From Betaproteobacteria bacterium HGW-Betaproteobacteria-7 (GTDB taxonomy: Bacteria > Pseudomonadota > Gammaproteobacteria > Burkholderiales > Rhodocyclaceae): a stretch of 64,000 bases of DNA. Positions 45,493 through 54,149 of the stretch are shown here, piece after piece (the stretch's first letter is position 1; every line of letters starts with the position of its first letter). The stretch is taken from NCBI GenBank assembly GCA_002840765.1, contig PHCE01000016.1, positions 33,603 to 97,602 of the forward strand, written 5' to 3'. The notes beneath the pieces were generated by a model. The model ran no database searches. It saw only the letters and a list, made by a program, of their open reading frames with translations, and was not told the origin of the DNA. The translations under genes were made by a program, and so were the position numbers.

Positions 45493-47184
45493 ATGAAGAT
45501 CGCCTTCCGTCCCAAGTTGCTGGATTGCCTGCCCGGCTACAACAAGGAGCAGTTCGGCAAGGATCTGGCCTCGGGGATCACCGTCGGCGTACTCGCCCTG
45601 CCGCTGGCCATGGCCTTCGCCATCGCCTCGGGCATGTCGCCGACAGCCGGCATCTGGACGGCCATCGTCGCCGGCTTCATCATCGCGGCGTTGGGCGGTT
45701 CGCGGGTACAGATCGGCGGCCCGACCGGCGCCTTCATTCCGATCATTTACGGCATCGTCGCCGTGCATGGCGTCAGCAACCTGCTCGGCGCCACCATGCT
45801 CGCCGGCGCCATGCTGCTGGCCATGGGCCTGGCGCGCATGGGGCAACTGATCCGCTTCATCCCGGTGACGGTCGTCATCGGTTTCACCAACGGCATCGCC
45901 GTGGTCATCTTCCTCGCCCAGATCAAGGATTTCTTCGGTCTCGCCATCGACAACCTGCCGGCCGAATTCTTTGCCCGCATCAAGGTGCTCGCCGCCCATG
46001 CCCACACCGTCGACCTGCCCACTCTGGGTTTGTCGCTGGCCTGTTTCGTCTTCCTGCTTTTCTACAACCGGCTGGCGCAGAAGCTGACGTTGCTGCAGCG
46101 AGCTCCGGGACCGCTGGCGGTCCTGCTGATCGGCACGCTGGTCGCTTTCCTCTTTGATCTGCCGGTCGAAACCATCGGCAGCCGCTTCAACGGTATTCCG
46201 CAGGAACTGCCGGCCTTTGGCCTGCCCGAACTGTCGATCCACGACATCGGCAAGCTGATCTCGCCGGCCATCACCATCGCTCTGCTCGGCGCCATCGAAT
46301 CGCTGCTCTCGGCGCGCGTCGCCGACAGCCAGATCGACGACCGCCACGACCCCAACCAGGAACTCGTCGCCCAGGGCCTGGCCAACATGGCCGCCCCGCT
46401 ATTCGGCGGTTTTGCCGCCACCGGTGCCATCGCCCGGACCTCGACCAACGTCAAGTCCGGCGGCCGCACGCCGATCGCCGGCATGGTGCATGCCGTGGTG
46501 CTGCTCGGCATCGTCCTGATCGCCGCGCCGCTGGCTGCTTACGTACCGCTGGCGACGCTGTCGGCAATCGTCATGGTGGTCGCCATCAACATGGGCGAAT
46601 GGCACCACTTCCGCGAACTGCGCCGCTTTTCCTACAGCTACCGGACCATCCTGCTCGCCACCTTTTTCGTTACCGTGCTCTTCGACCTGACCATCGCCGT
46701 CGAACTCGGCATGGTGCTGGCCAGCCTGTTCTTCATCTACCGCATGTCCGAGCTGACCCGCGTCGAACGCCGGCCGTTGCGCGAAGAAGCCAGCGAACCG
46801 CGCTTCCTCTACCCGGACGGGACGATGCGCATCGCCGCCTGGCAACTGTTCGGCTCACTGTTCTTCGGCGCGGTGAACAAGCTGGAGGCACTGCTCGACC
46901 CGGCGGCCGGCCATCCGGAAGTGGTCATTCTCGACATGACGCAGTTGATCCAGCTCGACACCACCGGCCTCGAAGGCCTCGACAACCTGCTCGACAAGCT
47001 GAAGAAGCGCGGCTGCACGCTGCTCGTCTGCGGCCTCAATTCACAGCCCGGATCGCTGCTCTACCGTTCCGGCTTCATCGACCATCTGGGCGACGAGAAT
47101 GTCTGTACCGACCTCTCGAGTGCCCTCGCCCGCGCCTACATCCTGCTGCCCAATCTGATGGGCGGCACGGAAGAAGACTACTGA
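45493..47184 (+). CDS. SulP-family anion transporter with STAS domain
   Basis: The 563-residue inner-membrane protein has about 12-14 hydrophobic helices, the SulP pattern ASGITVGVLALPLAMAFAIA, GGPTGAFIPI, and a C-terminal cytoplasmic STAS domain (from about 440; VVILDMTQLIQLDTTGLEGL). SulP members import sulfate, bicarbonate or dicarboxylates; the sequence does not decide between these. It has a strong promoter and a possible operator upstream, and is followed by the PhnA-like gene after 12 bases. Confidence 0.92.
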   Translation: MKIAFRPKLLDCLPGYNKEQFGKDLASGITVGVLALPLAMAFAIASGMSPTAGIWTAIVAGFIIAALGGSRVQIGGPTGAFIPIIYGIVAVHGVSNLLGATMLAGAMLLAMGLARMGQLIRFIPVTVVIGFTNGIAVVIFLAQIKDFFGLAIDNLPAEFFARIKVLAAHAHTVDLPTLGLSLACFVFLLFYNRLAQKLTLLQRAPGPLAVLLIGTLVAFLFDLPVETIGSRFNGIPQELPAFGLPELSIHDIGKLISPAITIALLGAIESLLSARVADSQIDDRHDPNQELVAQGLANMAAPLFGGFAATGAIARTSTNVKSGGRTPIAGMVHAVVLLGIVLIAAPLAAYVPLATLSAIVMVVAINMGEWHHFRELRRFSYSYRTILLATFFVTVLFDLTIAVELGMVLASLFFIYRMSELTRVERRPLREEASEPRFLYPDGTMRIAAWQLFGSLFFGAVNKLEALLDPAAGHPEVVILDMTQLIQLDTTGLEGLDNLLDKLKKRGCTLLVCGLNSQPGSLLYRSGFIDHLGDENVCTDLSSALARAYILLPNLMGGTEEDY

Positions 47185-47196
47185 CAAGGAAACCCC

Positions 47197-47538
47197 ATGA
47201 GTTCATTGCCCCCCTGCCCGCAGTGCCAGTCCGCCTTCACCTACGAGGACGGTAACCAGTACGTCTGCCCCGAATGCGCCCATGAATGGAGCCAGGAGGC
47301 GGCCGCCGACAGTGCCGAGCAAGCCCGCGTCTGGAAGGATGCCAACGGCAACGTACTGCAGGATGGCGACAGTGTGACGGTGATCAAGGACTTGAAGATC
47401 AAGGGCTCGTCGTCGGTGGTCAAGGTCGGCACCAAGGTCAAGAACATCCGCCTGATCGACGGCGATCACGACATCGACTGCAAGATCGACGGCATCGGCG
47501 CCATGCAGTTGAAGTCGGAATTCGTCAAGAAGCTGTAA
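47197..47538 (+). CDS. yjdM: PhnA/YjdM-family zinc ribbon protein
   Basis: The 113-residue protein has an N-terminal zinc ribbon (CPQC, CPEC) and the conserved PhnA domain ([28 protein letters not shown]). Despite the historical name, phosphonate metabolism is not established for the family. It lies 12 bases after the SulP gene with an AAGGA ribosome site. Confidence 0.95.
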   Translation: MSSLPPCPQCQSAFTYEDGNQYVCPECAHEWSQEAAADSAEQARVWKDANGNVLQDGDSVTVIKDLKIKGSSSVVKVGTKVKNIRLIDGDHDIDCKIDGIGAMQLKSEFVKKL

Positions 47539-47541
47539 GTC

Positions 47542-48135
47542 TCACGCCGTCTTGCGCCGGCGCAGGTAACAGCCGCCACCGGCCAGCAACAGGCCGCCGA
47601 GCAAGCCACTGCCCGCAGCGAAGAAGGCCAGACGTTCGAGTTCGCTGATCAGCGCATTGTTGAAGGTGTTGGTGGACAGGTTGAGGGCGATGATCTTCCA
47701 TTGCCCGTCAACTTTGCGCAGCGTCGCCGTCCACCGCGAACTGAACTTGAAAACGCTGCGCTGGTGCGGCGTGAATTCGTCTTCCGTGGTGCCGTTCGCC
47801 ACCGCCACATCGCCGTAGAAAACGGCTGGCTGGCTTATTTTCGGGTGGGTCACGTACTTGCTGAGCACCGTCCCGGGGGCGCTGCCGACCATGCGGCGGA
47901 AGTAGTCGCGGACGCCCTCCGGTCCCTGCGAAACCTCGGCGTTCAGCCAGGTGACGACGGCCTTTTCGTCGATATGGCGGGCCATCATGTCGACATTGGC
48001 ATCGTTGATGCCGTGTTCGATATCGTCGAGGATGCGCAGCAATTGCTGGCGATCGGCGGCACGATCCTCCTCACCGATCGCCAGCGGGGCACCGAACAAC
48101 AGGCTCAACAGCAACAGCAGGGCGGACAGACGCAT
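47542..48135 (-). CDS. Exported NTF2/SnoaL-like protein with C-terminal membrane anchor
   Basis: The 197-residue protein has a signal peptide (ends LAIGEE), an NTF2-like alpha+beta domain (about 25-150; WTATLRKVDGQWKII at its end) and a C-terminal hydrophobic helix followed by RRRK, a tail-type membrane anchor. I chose ATG 48135 after GGAGGG. It is the last gene of the leftward lipid operon, 40 bases after the CdsA-like gene. NTF2-like folds bind small molecules or act as enzymes; no active-site assignment is made. Confidence 0.75.
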   Translation of the reverse strand: MRLSALLLLLSLLFGAPLAIGEEDRAADRQQLLRILDDIEHGINDANVDMMARHIDEKAVVTWLNAEVSQGPEGVRDYFRRMVGSAPGTVLSKYVTHPKISQPAVFYGDVAVANGTTEDEFTPHQRSVFKFSSRWTATLRKVDGQWKIIALNLSTNTFNNALISELERLAFFAAGSGLLGGLLLAGGGCYLRRRKTA

Positions 48136-48175
48136 GGCTTTCCCTCCGGGAGTAGGTCGCGAATCGGCAGCAGGC

Positions 48176-49120
48176 TCAGGGAACCCACCAGTAACGGACG
48201 ATGTGAAAGAAGATCGGGGCGGAGAAACTGATGGAATCAACGCGATCGAGCATGCCGCCATGCCCTTCGATCATGCTGCCCCAGTCCTTGACCCCGCGGT
48301 CGCGCTTGATCGCCGACAGCACCAGACCACCGAAAAACCCCATGATGTTGATGGCCAGCGCCACCAAAGCCGCCTGCCAGGGGTTGAACGGGGTGATCCA
48401 CCACAGCGCGGCGCCGACCGCCGTCGACGTCAGGACGCCACCGAGCAGGCCCTCAAGCGTCTTCGACGGCGATATCTCGGGGGCAATCTTGCGCCGGCCG
48501 AGAAGCTTCCCCCAGACATACTGAAAAACGTCGCTGGACTGCACAGTCAGCACCAGGAAAGCGATCAGCAAGGCATTGCGCCCGGCGTACCCGGGAATGT
48601 CCAGCGTCATCAGGGCCGGCACATGCGACAGGCAATAGACACCGATCATCAGACCCCACTGCATCTTGGCGGCGCGTTCGAGAAAACGCGTGGTATCGCT
48701 GCCCAGCGAAGCAGCGATCGGCAGCAGCAGGAAGGCGTAGACGGGAATCAGGATGGAAAACAGGCCATACCAGTTGCTGGCAATGAGGAAGTACTGCAAG
48801 GGCAGGAAGAAAAAGAAACACCACAACAGTGCCTGGTGATCGCCGCGCCGGGTATGGGTCAGCGAGATGAATTCGCGCAGACACTGGAAGGAGATGAAGG
48901 CGAACAGCAGGATGATGCCGAGGCTGCCGATCCAGAAAGCCAGCGCGAGCAGGCCGATCATCACCCACCAGGCCTTGATCCGCGCATTCAGGTTGTCGAT
49001 GCCGGCACTGTCGTGTCCCGGAGCCAGACGCAGTTTGAGCACGGCGCCGACGGCGCTGGCGAGTAAGAGCAGGGCGAAGACACCGGCAAATACGGAGATC
49101 AGGGTTTCCTGAGGATTCAT
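48176..49120 (-). CDS. ynbB: Phosphatidate cytidylyltransferase homologue (YnbB-like)
   Basis: The family makes CDP-diacylglycerol from phosphatidate and CTP. The 314-residue protein has about eight membrane helices and a complete CdsA signature, SAIKRDRGVKDWGSMIEGHG then GGMLDRVD. It is probably not the housekeeping cdsA, since it lies with YnbA-, YnbC- and YnbD-like genes rather than with uppS/dxr. It starts 5 bases after the acyltransferase gene. The catalytic residues appear intact. Confidence 0.9.
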   Translation of the reverse strand: MNPQETLISVFAGVFALLLLASAVGAVLKLRLAPGHDSAGIDNLNARIKAWWVMIGLLALAFWIGSLGIILLFAFISFQCLREFISLTHTRRGDHQALLWCFFFFLPLQYFLIASNWYGLFSILIPVYAFLLLPIAASLGSDTTRFLERAAKMQWGLMIGVYCLSHVPALMTLDIPGYAGRNALLIAFLVLTVQSSDVFQYVWGKLLGRRKIAPEISPSKTLEGLLGGVLTSTAVGAALWWITPFNPWQAALVALAINIMGFFGGLVLSAIKRDRGVKDWGSMIEGHGGMLDRVDSISFSAPIFFHIVRYWWVP

Positions 49121-49125
49121 CGTGC

Positions 49126-49752
49126 CTATTCGCTCGCAGGGGCCAGCGCCAGCAAGCTCGCCCTGGCCCGTTCAAGAAATTCCGGCTTGCTCTCATCCGC
49201 GAGGATTTCGAGCGCCTGACCGAAACAGAGTGTGCATAACAGCGGAATCGGAATCAAGGCTCCCTTGGGCATCACCCGCCCCAGATTCTCGATCCACACC
49301 GGAATGAATTCGACCTCGGGGTGCGCCTTGGCCAGATGGTAGAGGCCGCTCTTGAACGGCAGCAAACCCTCGCCGAGATTGCGCGTGCCTTCGGGAAAGA
49401 CGATCAGCGAATCGCCTTCGGCCAGCGCCGCGTTCATCTGCACGAGCGGATTGAAGGCGTGCTGGCGACCGGCCGCCGGCGCAATCAGCACGCCGCGAAA
49501 GACACGCTCAGCGATGAAGCGGCGCACACCACCCCGGCGCCAGTAGTCGGCCCGCGCCACCGGTCGGGTCAGGCGGCGCAGTGTTACCGGCAGGACCGCC
49601 CAGATGAGGACGAAATCGCCGTGGCTGGTGTGGTTGGCGAAATAGATGCGCTGGCGGACGCTCGGCGAACTGTCGCGCCAGATGGCACGCACGCCGGTCA
49701 CCGCCTTGGCGAAGGCGCAGATAGCCGCCGCCGCGAAATGTTCAAGCGCCAT
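49126..49752 (-). CDS. PlsC-family 1-acylglycerol-3-phosphate acyltransferase-like protein
   Basis: The 208-residue protein has the acyltransferase HX4D motif in NHTSHGD (about residues 41-47) and the substrate-binding FPEGTRN (about 118-124). It would acylate a lysophosphatidic acid or a related lysolipid at the inner membrane. It overlaps the upstream small membrane protein by 11 bases. Its presence is an addition to the four-gene ynb core. Confidence 0.9.
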   Translation of the reverse strand: MALEHFAAAAICAFAKAVTGVRAIWRDSSPSVRQRIYFANHTSHGDFVLIWAVLPVTLRRLTRPVARADYWRRGGVRRFIAERVFRGVLIAPAAGRQHAFNPLVQMNAALAEGDSLIVFPEGTRNLGEGLLPFKSGLYHLAKAHPEVEFIPVWIENLGRVMPKGALIPIPLLCTLCFGQALEILADESKPEFLERARASLLALAPASE

Positions 49753-50218
49753 GAGGCAGCCCAGTCTGCGTGCTTAAAAAGAAGGCGGCGCCGAGCACGG
49801 CCAATAGTTGCAGCGCCAGGCAGATCGCCTGCCGCCGCAACAGTGCGCAGGCCCCGGCAATGCGCTCGTCGAGGCTGTGTTGAGTCGGCTGCTGTGAGCG
49901 CAGGCCCAGCCGCACCAGCAGCCCATCGAATTCGGCCAGAGCGGCGTCGGCGACGAAATCCCCGGTCGCCGGCCAGCTAGTCGCCCAAGTGGAAAAAATG
50001 CGCTCATCGAAGGCGACGCGGATGGCGTAGATTTTTTCGCCGACCCCGAGCAAGACCGCCAGCAGCAAAGCGGCGCGGGCCAGCAAGGGCGGCTCGCTGC
50101 AGAAGGCTGCTGCCAAGGCCAGCAAGCTCAGCAACAGACTGCAGTGATCGAGCGTCCGCCCGGTCGCCAGCCAGGCGGCGGCCAATGCCGCTTGCCGGGA
50201 TGCCAACCGCTCAGCCAT
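49742..50218 (-). CDS. Small membrane protein, unknown function
   Basis: From ATG 50218 the protein has 158 residues with three hydrophobic segments (about 25-45, 48-65, 130-150) and an acidic middle. I do not recognise the family. It overlaps the PAP2-phosphatase gene by 8 bases and the acyltransferase gene by 11, so it is firmly part of the operon and probably works with the lipid enzymes. Confidence 0.72.
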   Translation of the reverse strand: MAERLASRQAALAAAWLATGRTLDHCSLLLSLLALAAAFCSEPPLLARAALLLAVLLGVGEKIYAIRVAFDERIFSTWATSWPATGDFVADAALAEFDGLLVRLGLRSQQPTQHSLDERIAGACALLRRQAICLALQLLAVLGAAFFLSTQTGLPHGA

Positions 50219-51566
50219 GGGCAGCGTGCCGCTCGTCAAGCAACTGCTGCAAGGCCTCGCGCTGCGCGGCACCAAGCACCATCTGCGGCCGACAGGCGGC
50301 GACTTGGGCAATGGCCTGGTCGACGCTGGCCGCCCGCTGCGTCCGCAACAGCCAGGCGGCGACGGCTGCGGCACTGCGCGAATAGCCGAGCGCACAGCAG
50401 ACCAGAACCGGCCCCTGGTGGCGCAGCGTTTCGATCGCATCGGCGGCAGCAGCGAGTTCATCGGCCGACGGTGGCAGCAGGTCCAGCCAGGGCCGGTTGA
50501 GACTCGTCCACGATCCAGTTGGCGCCGGCAACTCGGCCGTCAGATCCAGCAGGCCGGCAAAGCCGCCGGTGTACATCGTCCGCCGGTCGGGTAGTCGGCC
50601 CAGCCAGACGCCGTCGGCAACATGAACGGGCGCCGGCCGGCGCCAGGTCCATAGCCGCGAGTTGATCCAGGCGGCGGCCGTGTAGGGGGCGAACAAGCAG
50701 CGGCTGGCTACGCTGTGGCGACCGTCACGCTTCTGCAAACCAGCGGGGCCCAGCGCCAGGTAGCTCAGGCTGACCAGCAATAAGGCGACAGCTGGCCAGA
50801 GCAGCCACAAGGTAGCGCCGCCGGCCGTGGCAGCCGCGACGCAGAGCAGCGCGCCTGCCAGGTAGGCGCTGGCCAGCCAACGGCGGCGTGGCGAGCGGCT
50901 GAGCCGCCAGTTGGCCAACATGGCCGGCGCGCCATCCGGCCACCACCAGAGGCAGAGCAAGCCGACCAGCGCACCGGTCGGCACATCGATGAAATGATGC
51001 TGATAGGTCGTCAGCACCGAAATGGCGATCAGGCTGGCCCAGAAATGCGTGGCGAAACGCCAGAAACCCCGGCTGGCCGCGGCAAAGCGTGCCCAGATGA
51101 CGACCAGCAGGGCGATATGCAGCGATGGAGCCTGGTTGAAAGGCTGATCGAAGCCGGCCAGAACGGCGAACATCGTGCCGAACAAGCCATCGGTGGTCGG
51201 CCGCTCAAAGCTGAAATGCAGCGGAAAGAGGAAGAAACAGGTGACGCAGACAATCTGCGCTGTCACCAGGCGCCAGGCATGGGTATCGACCTCACGGCGG
51301 GAGCGGCAGAGCAGGAAGGACAGGCCGTAGAGCAGATCGATCGACCAATAGGGCACGATGGTCCACGGCACGAACGGAATCTGGCGCTCCCAATCGAAGA
51401 CGATCGTTCCGGCGACAGATTGGGTGGCCGCCCACCAGTTGGCGGCCCCGTACGAGAGAAAGAAGAAGGGGCCGAGGAACAGCAGCCAGGCGACGCCCCG
51501 GCGCCACGGCCGGTATGCCCCGCCAGCAGCGGCAGGCGCCAGCGCGACCTGACCAGCCTCACCCAT
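50211..51566 (-). CDS. ynbD: PAP2 - dual-specificity phosphatase fusion (YnbD-like)
   Basis: The 451-residue protein joins a six-helix PAP2-type membrane domain (about 30-260), with APSLHIALL and YQHHFIDVPTGAL as the conserved His motifs, to a C-terminal dual-specificity phosphatase. The phosphatase has the active-site loop CALGYSR (C391, R397). The PAP2 part resembles Aur1-type lipid phosphotransferases more than free phosphatases. The start overlaps the previous stop as ATGA. A phosphatidyl-alcohol-phosphate phosphatase role is plausible but unproven. Confidence 0.88.
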   Translation of the reverse strand: MGEAGQVALAPAAAGGAYRPWRRGVAWLLFLGPFFFLSYGAANWWAATQSVAGTIVFDWERQIPFVPWTIVPYWSIDLLYGLSFLLCRSRREVDTHAWRLVTAQIVCVTCFFLFPLHFSFERPTTDGLFGTMFAVLAGFDQPFNQAPSLHIALLVVIWARFAAASRGFWRFATHFWASLIAISVLTTYQHHFIDVPTGALVGLLCLWWWPDGAPAMLANWRLSRSPRRRWLASAYLAGALLCVAAATAGGATLWLLWPAVALLLVSLSYLALGPAGLQKRDGRHSVASRCLFAPYTAAAWINSRLWTWRRPAPVHVADGVWLGRLPDRRTMYTGGFAGLLDLTAELPAPTGSWTSLNRPWLDLLPPSADELAAAADAIETLRHQGPVLVCCALGYSRSAAAVAAWLLRTQRAASVDQAIAQVAACRPQMVLGAAQREALQQLLDERHAAHG

Positions 51567-53326
51567 CAGTTGGCGCGGCGCCTGGCCAGGGAGACGGTGA
51601 AAATCCCCCATTGATCGATCCGCTGCTCGACTTTCTCGAAGCCCGCCTCGGCCACCAGTTGATCCATTTCGGCCTGGCTGCGCCGGCGCATGACCCAGGC
51701 CTGACCGGCGCGATGACTGGTCAGCGCCCGGGCGATCAGTTCCAGTTGCGGATGCCACGGCTGCCCGGTGTACAGCAGGAAGCCGCCCGGCTCGATCGCG
51801 GCGGCCAGACCAGCCAGCGAACGGCGCACGGCATCGTTGTCGGGAAACAGTTCGTAGAGCCCGGAGACGATGCCGATCCCGGGCTTCGGTGTCACCGCCG
51901 CCAGTGATGCCGGATCGAAGGCATCGGCCTGAACGAAACGGGCGATGTCCGTCATCCCTTTTTGCTCGATCAGTTCCCTGCCCTGACGCACGTTCAACTC
52001 GCTGAAATCGCGCAGCAGAATGGAAGCCGGCCGCTGCGGATGATTCTCCAGGGCCTCCAGCACGTAACGGCCGTGGCCGGCGGCGATGTCCATGATGTGA
52101 ATGGCACTCTGGCTGTTGTGCCAGGCCGCCATCGCCCGCCGCAACATTTCCTCGAGATGCAGCTTGCGCTGGCGGATGCCGCGCCAGCCAATGGCATCGA
52201 GGTAATTGCGGTCGATCATCCGGCCGAGCGGGCCGAGACCGGTCGGCGTATTGCGGTACACATAGTCGAGCGTACTGCCGGAATCGAAGCCGGTACGGTG
52301 CCCGAGGCGGACGCCGGCCGCCAGCCAGCCGCCGACTTTCAGGCCCAGACGGGTTGCCGCCCAGTACAGGCCGCGTGGGCTAAAAATGGACAGCGGCCGG
52401 GACAGGGCCAGTGACTCCTCGTAGGTTGCCCCGTGCCGGTCGGCATCGTTCAGGTCGGGCCGTTGCAGAGGCTGGGCAAAGGCGTCGAGGATGAAAGCCT
52501 GGGCCTTGTCGGTGGCGCGCTGGCGCTCCAGTTCGCCCAGCGTGTCGTGGAAGAAGCCGTCGAAGACATGCTTCTCCTTGACCGGCGAACCGAGGCGTTC
52601 GAAAAACGCATGCTGCGGCGGATGATGGACCACCCAGTCGGCACCGGAAATCAGCAACTGGGTCGGCACGGTGATCGCCTGCGCATCGGCAACCACCCGC
52701 TCGGCCGCATCGTACAGATCGAGCAGGATGTTCACCGAGATCGGCCGGCTGATCAGCGGATCGCTATCGTACGAAGCCTGGCGCGCCGGATCGTGGGTCA
52801 GGAACTTCGCCTTGACGTAGCTGTTGACGAAGAAATTGCCGCGCAGCCGCTGCATCAGCCGCAGCCCCGGGCGCGCCAGCGGCACGTAGAGCTTGACCTT
52901 GAAGGCCGGCGAGGCGAGCACCTGGCAGCGGATGCGCGGCGCGTAGTCATGCACCCAGGTGGCAACCACGACCGCGCCGACGCTCTGCGCGATAACGGCG
53001 AGATCCTCCTCGGCCAGACCGTAGCTCGCCCGGATATGGTCAACGAAGGTCTGCACGTCGCGCACGGTGGTCGCCAGACTGGGCGAATAGCCACGTTCGC
53101 CGGGCGAACGGCCATGACCGCGGGCATCCCAGGCAAAGAAATCGAAATCCGGCAGATTCAGTTCATCCACCAGATGGGCCATGCGCGCCGAGTGTTCGTG
53201 ACCGCGATGAAACAGCAGCACGGCGCCGCGGCGCTCGCCGCCAGTGGCCGGCCAGTGCCGGTAGAACAAGGGGACGCCGTCATGGGTCGGGAAAGTGTGC
53301 TCGCTTGCCTGGCGGGGAGTGGCCAT
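51566..53326 (-). CDS. ynbC: Alpha/beta hydrolase - SAM methyltransferase fusion (YnbC-like)
   Basis: The 586-residue protein has an N-terminal alpha/beta hydrolase (1-300) with WDARGHGRSPGERGY and a nucleophile elbow AQSVGA (S115, first Gly replaced by Ala), like monoglyceride lipases, and a C-terminal class I methyltransferase with motif I MDIAAGHGR (412-420). There is no signal peptide. E. coli YnbC has the same two-domain length. It starts 9 bases after the YnbA-like gene. Acting on a lipid or acyl-polyol is inferred from neighbours. Confidence 0.9.
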   Translation of the reverse strand: MATPRQASEHTFPTHDGVPLFYRHWPATGGERRGAVLLFHRGHEHSARMAHLVDELNLPDFDFFAWDARGHGRSPGERGYSPSLATTVRDVQTFVDHIRASYGLAEEDLAVIAQSVGAVVVATWVHDYAPRIRCQVLASPAFKVKLYVPLARPGLRLMQRLRGNFFVNSYVKAKFLTHDPARQASYDSDPLISRPISVNILLDLYDAAERVVADAQAITVPTQLLISGADWVVHHPPQHAFFERLGSPVKEKHVFDGFFHDTLGELERQRATDKAQAFILDAFAQPLQRPDLNDADRHGATYEESLALSRPLSIFSPRGLYWAATRLGLKVGGWLAAGVRLGHRTGFDSGSTLDYVYRNTPTGLGPLGRMIDRNYLDAIGWRGIRQRKLHLEEMLRRAMAAWHNSQSAIHIMDIAAGHGRYVLEALENHPQRPASILLRDFSELNVRQGRELIEQKGMTDIARFVQADAFDPASLAAVTPKPGIGIVSGLYELFPDNDAVRRSLAGLAAAIEPGGFLLYTGQPWHPQLELIARALTSHRAGQAWVMRRRSQAEMDQLVAEAGFEKVEQRIDQWGIFTVSLARRRAN

Positions 53327-53335
53327 ATCGGACTC

Positions 53336-53950
53336 TCAGGAAGAAAGGTGAGCGGTCTGCTGCAAGCCGCTACGGATGCGATTGACGATATTGAGGAGGA
53401 TCAGCCCGGCCATCGCCGGCATCACCCAGAAGGTCCACGCCGGCAGCGCCCCGGCGACGCCCAGCCAAAGGCCCAGGGCACCGAAGAGCAGCGCCCGGTC
53501 GCTCTTGCCCATCGGCCCTTCGTAGCCGCGCCGGGCACCGATCATCGGGCCGAGCGCGCCGGTCATTTCCGAAAGGGCGGCGAGAAAGACGACGGCGCCG
53601 ACACTCGCCCAGCCGAACGGCGCAATGAGCACGAAGGGCAGATACAGGGCGGCATCGGAGACGACATCGGTCAGCTCATTGAGATAGGCGCCGAGACGGG
53701 TCTGCTGCCCATGCTCGCGCGCCAGCATGCCATCCACCGCGTTGAGCGCCATGCGCAGGAACATCCACAGCGGCAGCAACAGGAACAGTCGGTGGTCGGT
53801 GGCCAGGGCCAGGACCACGCCCAGGATGCAAGACAGGAACATGGCCAACAGGGTGACGGCGTTGGCGGTAACGCCAGCGCTTGCCAGACAACCGACCAGC
53901 GGTCTGAGCAAGGACTGAAAGCGCGGTTTGAGCTGGTAGATACTGATCAT
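53336..53950 (-). CDS. ynbA: CDP-alcohol phosphatidyltransferase homologue (YnbA-like)
   Basis: The 204-residue membrane protein belongs to the CDP-alcohol phosphotransferase family, which transfers a phosphatidyl group from CDP-diacylglycerol to an alcohol. Of the four metal-binding aspartates in D-x2-DG-x2-AR-x8-G-x3-D-x3-D, the second (D73) and fourth (D95) are present, but the first and third are N70 and N91. A further D99 follows. It is the first gene of the leftward operon; I chose ATG 53950, where the family N-terminus (YQLKPRFQSLLRP) begins. It diverges from the macroglobulin gene over 199 bases. Confidence 0.9.
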   Translation of the reverse strand: MISIYQLKPRFQSLLRPLVGCLASAGVTANAVTLLAMFLSCILGVVLALATDHRLFLLLPLWMFLRMALNAVDGMLAREHGQQTRLGAYLNELTDVVSDAALYLPFVLIAPFGWASVGAVVFLAALSEMTGALGPMIGARRGYEGPMGKSDRALLFGALGLWLGVAGALPAWTFWVMPAMAGLILLNIVNRIRSGLQQTAHLSS

Positions 53951-54149
53951 CAAGTCAGTGGTAGCAAAGGCCGGGACGGAATATAGCATGCCAAAAGCAA
54001 GTCGCTTCACTCCCGCGCAATCCGTACAAACCGTTTGCCGGGAGCCTCCCGAGAAGCTGACGGGACAGGCAACGGCGCAGCAACGTGTCATAATCCGGCG
54101 AAATTTTTGCCCCCATCATCGTTGCCAGTCCGACTCCCAGGAGAGTTCC

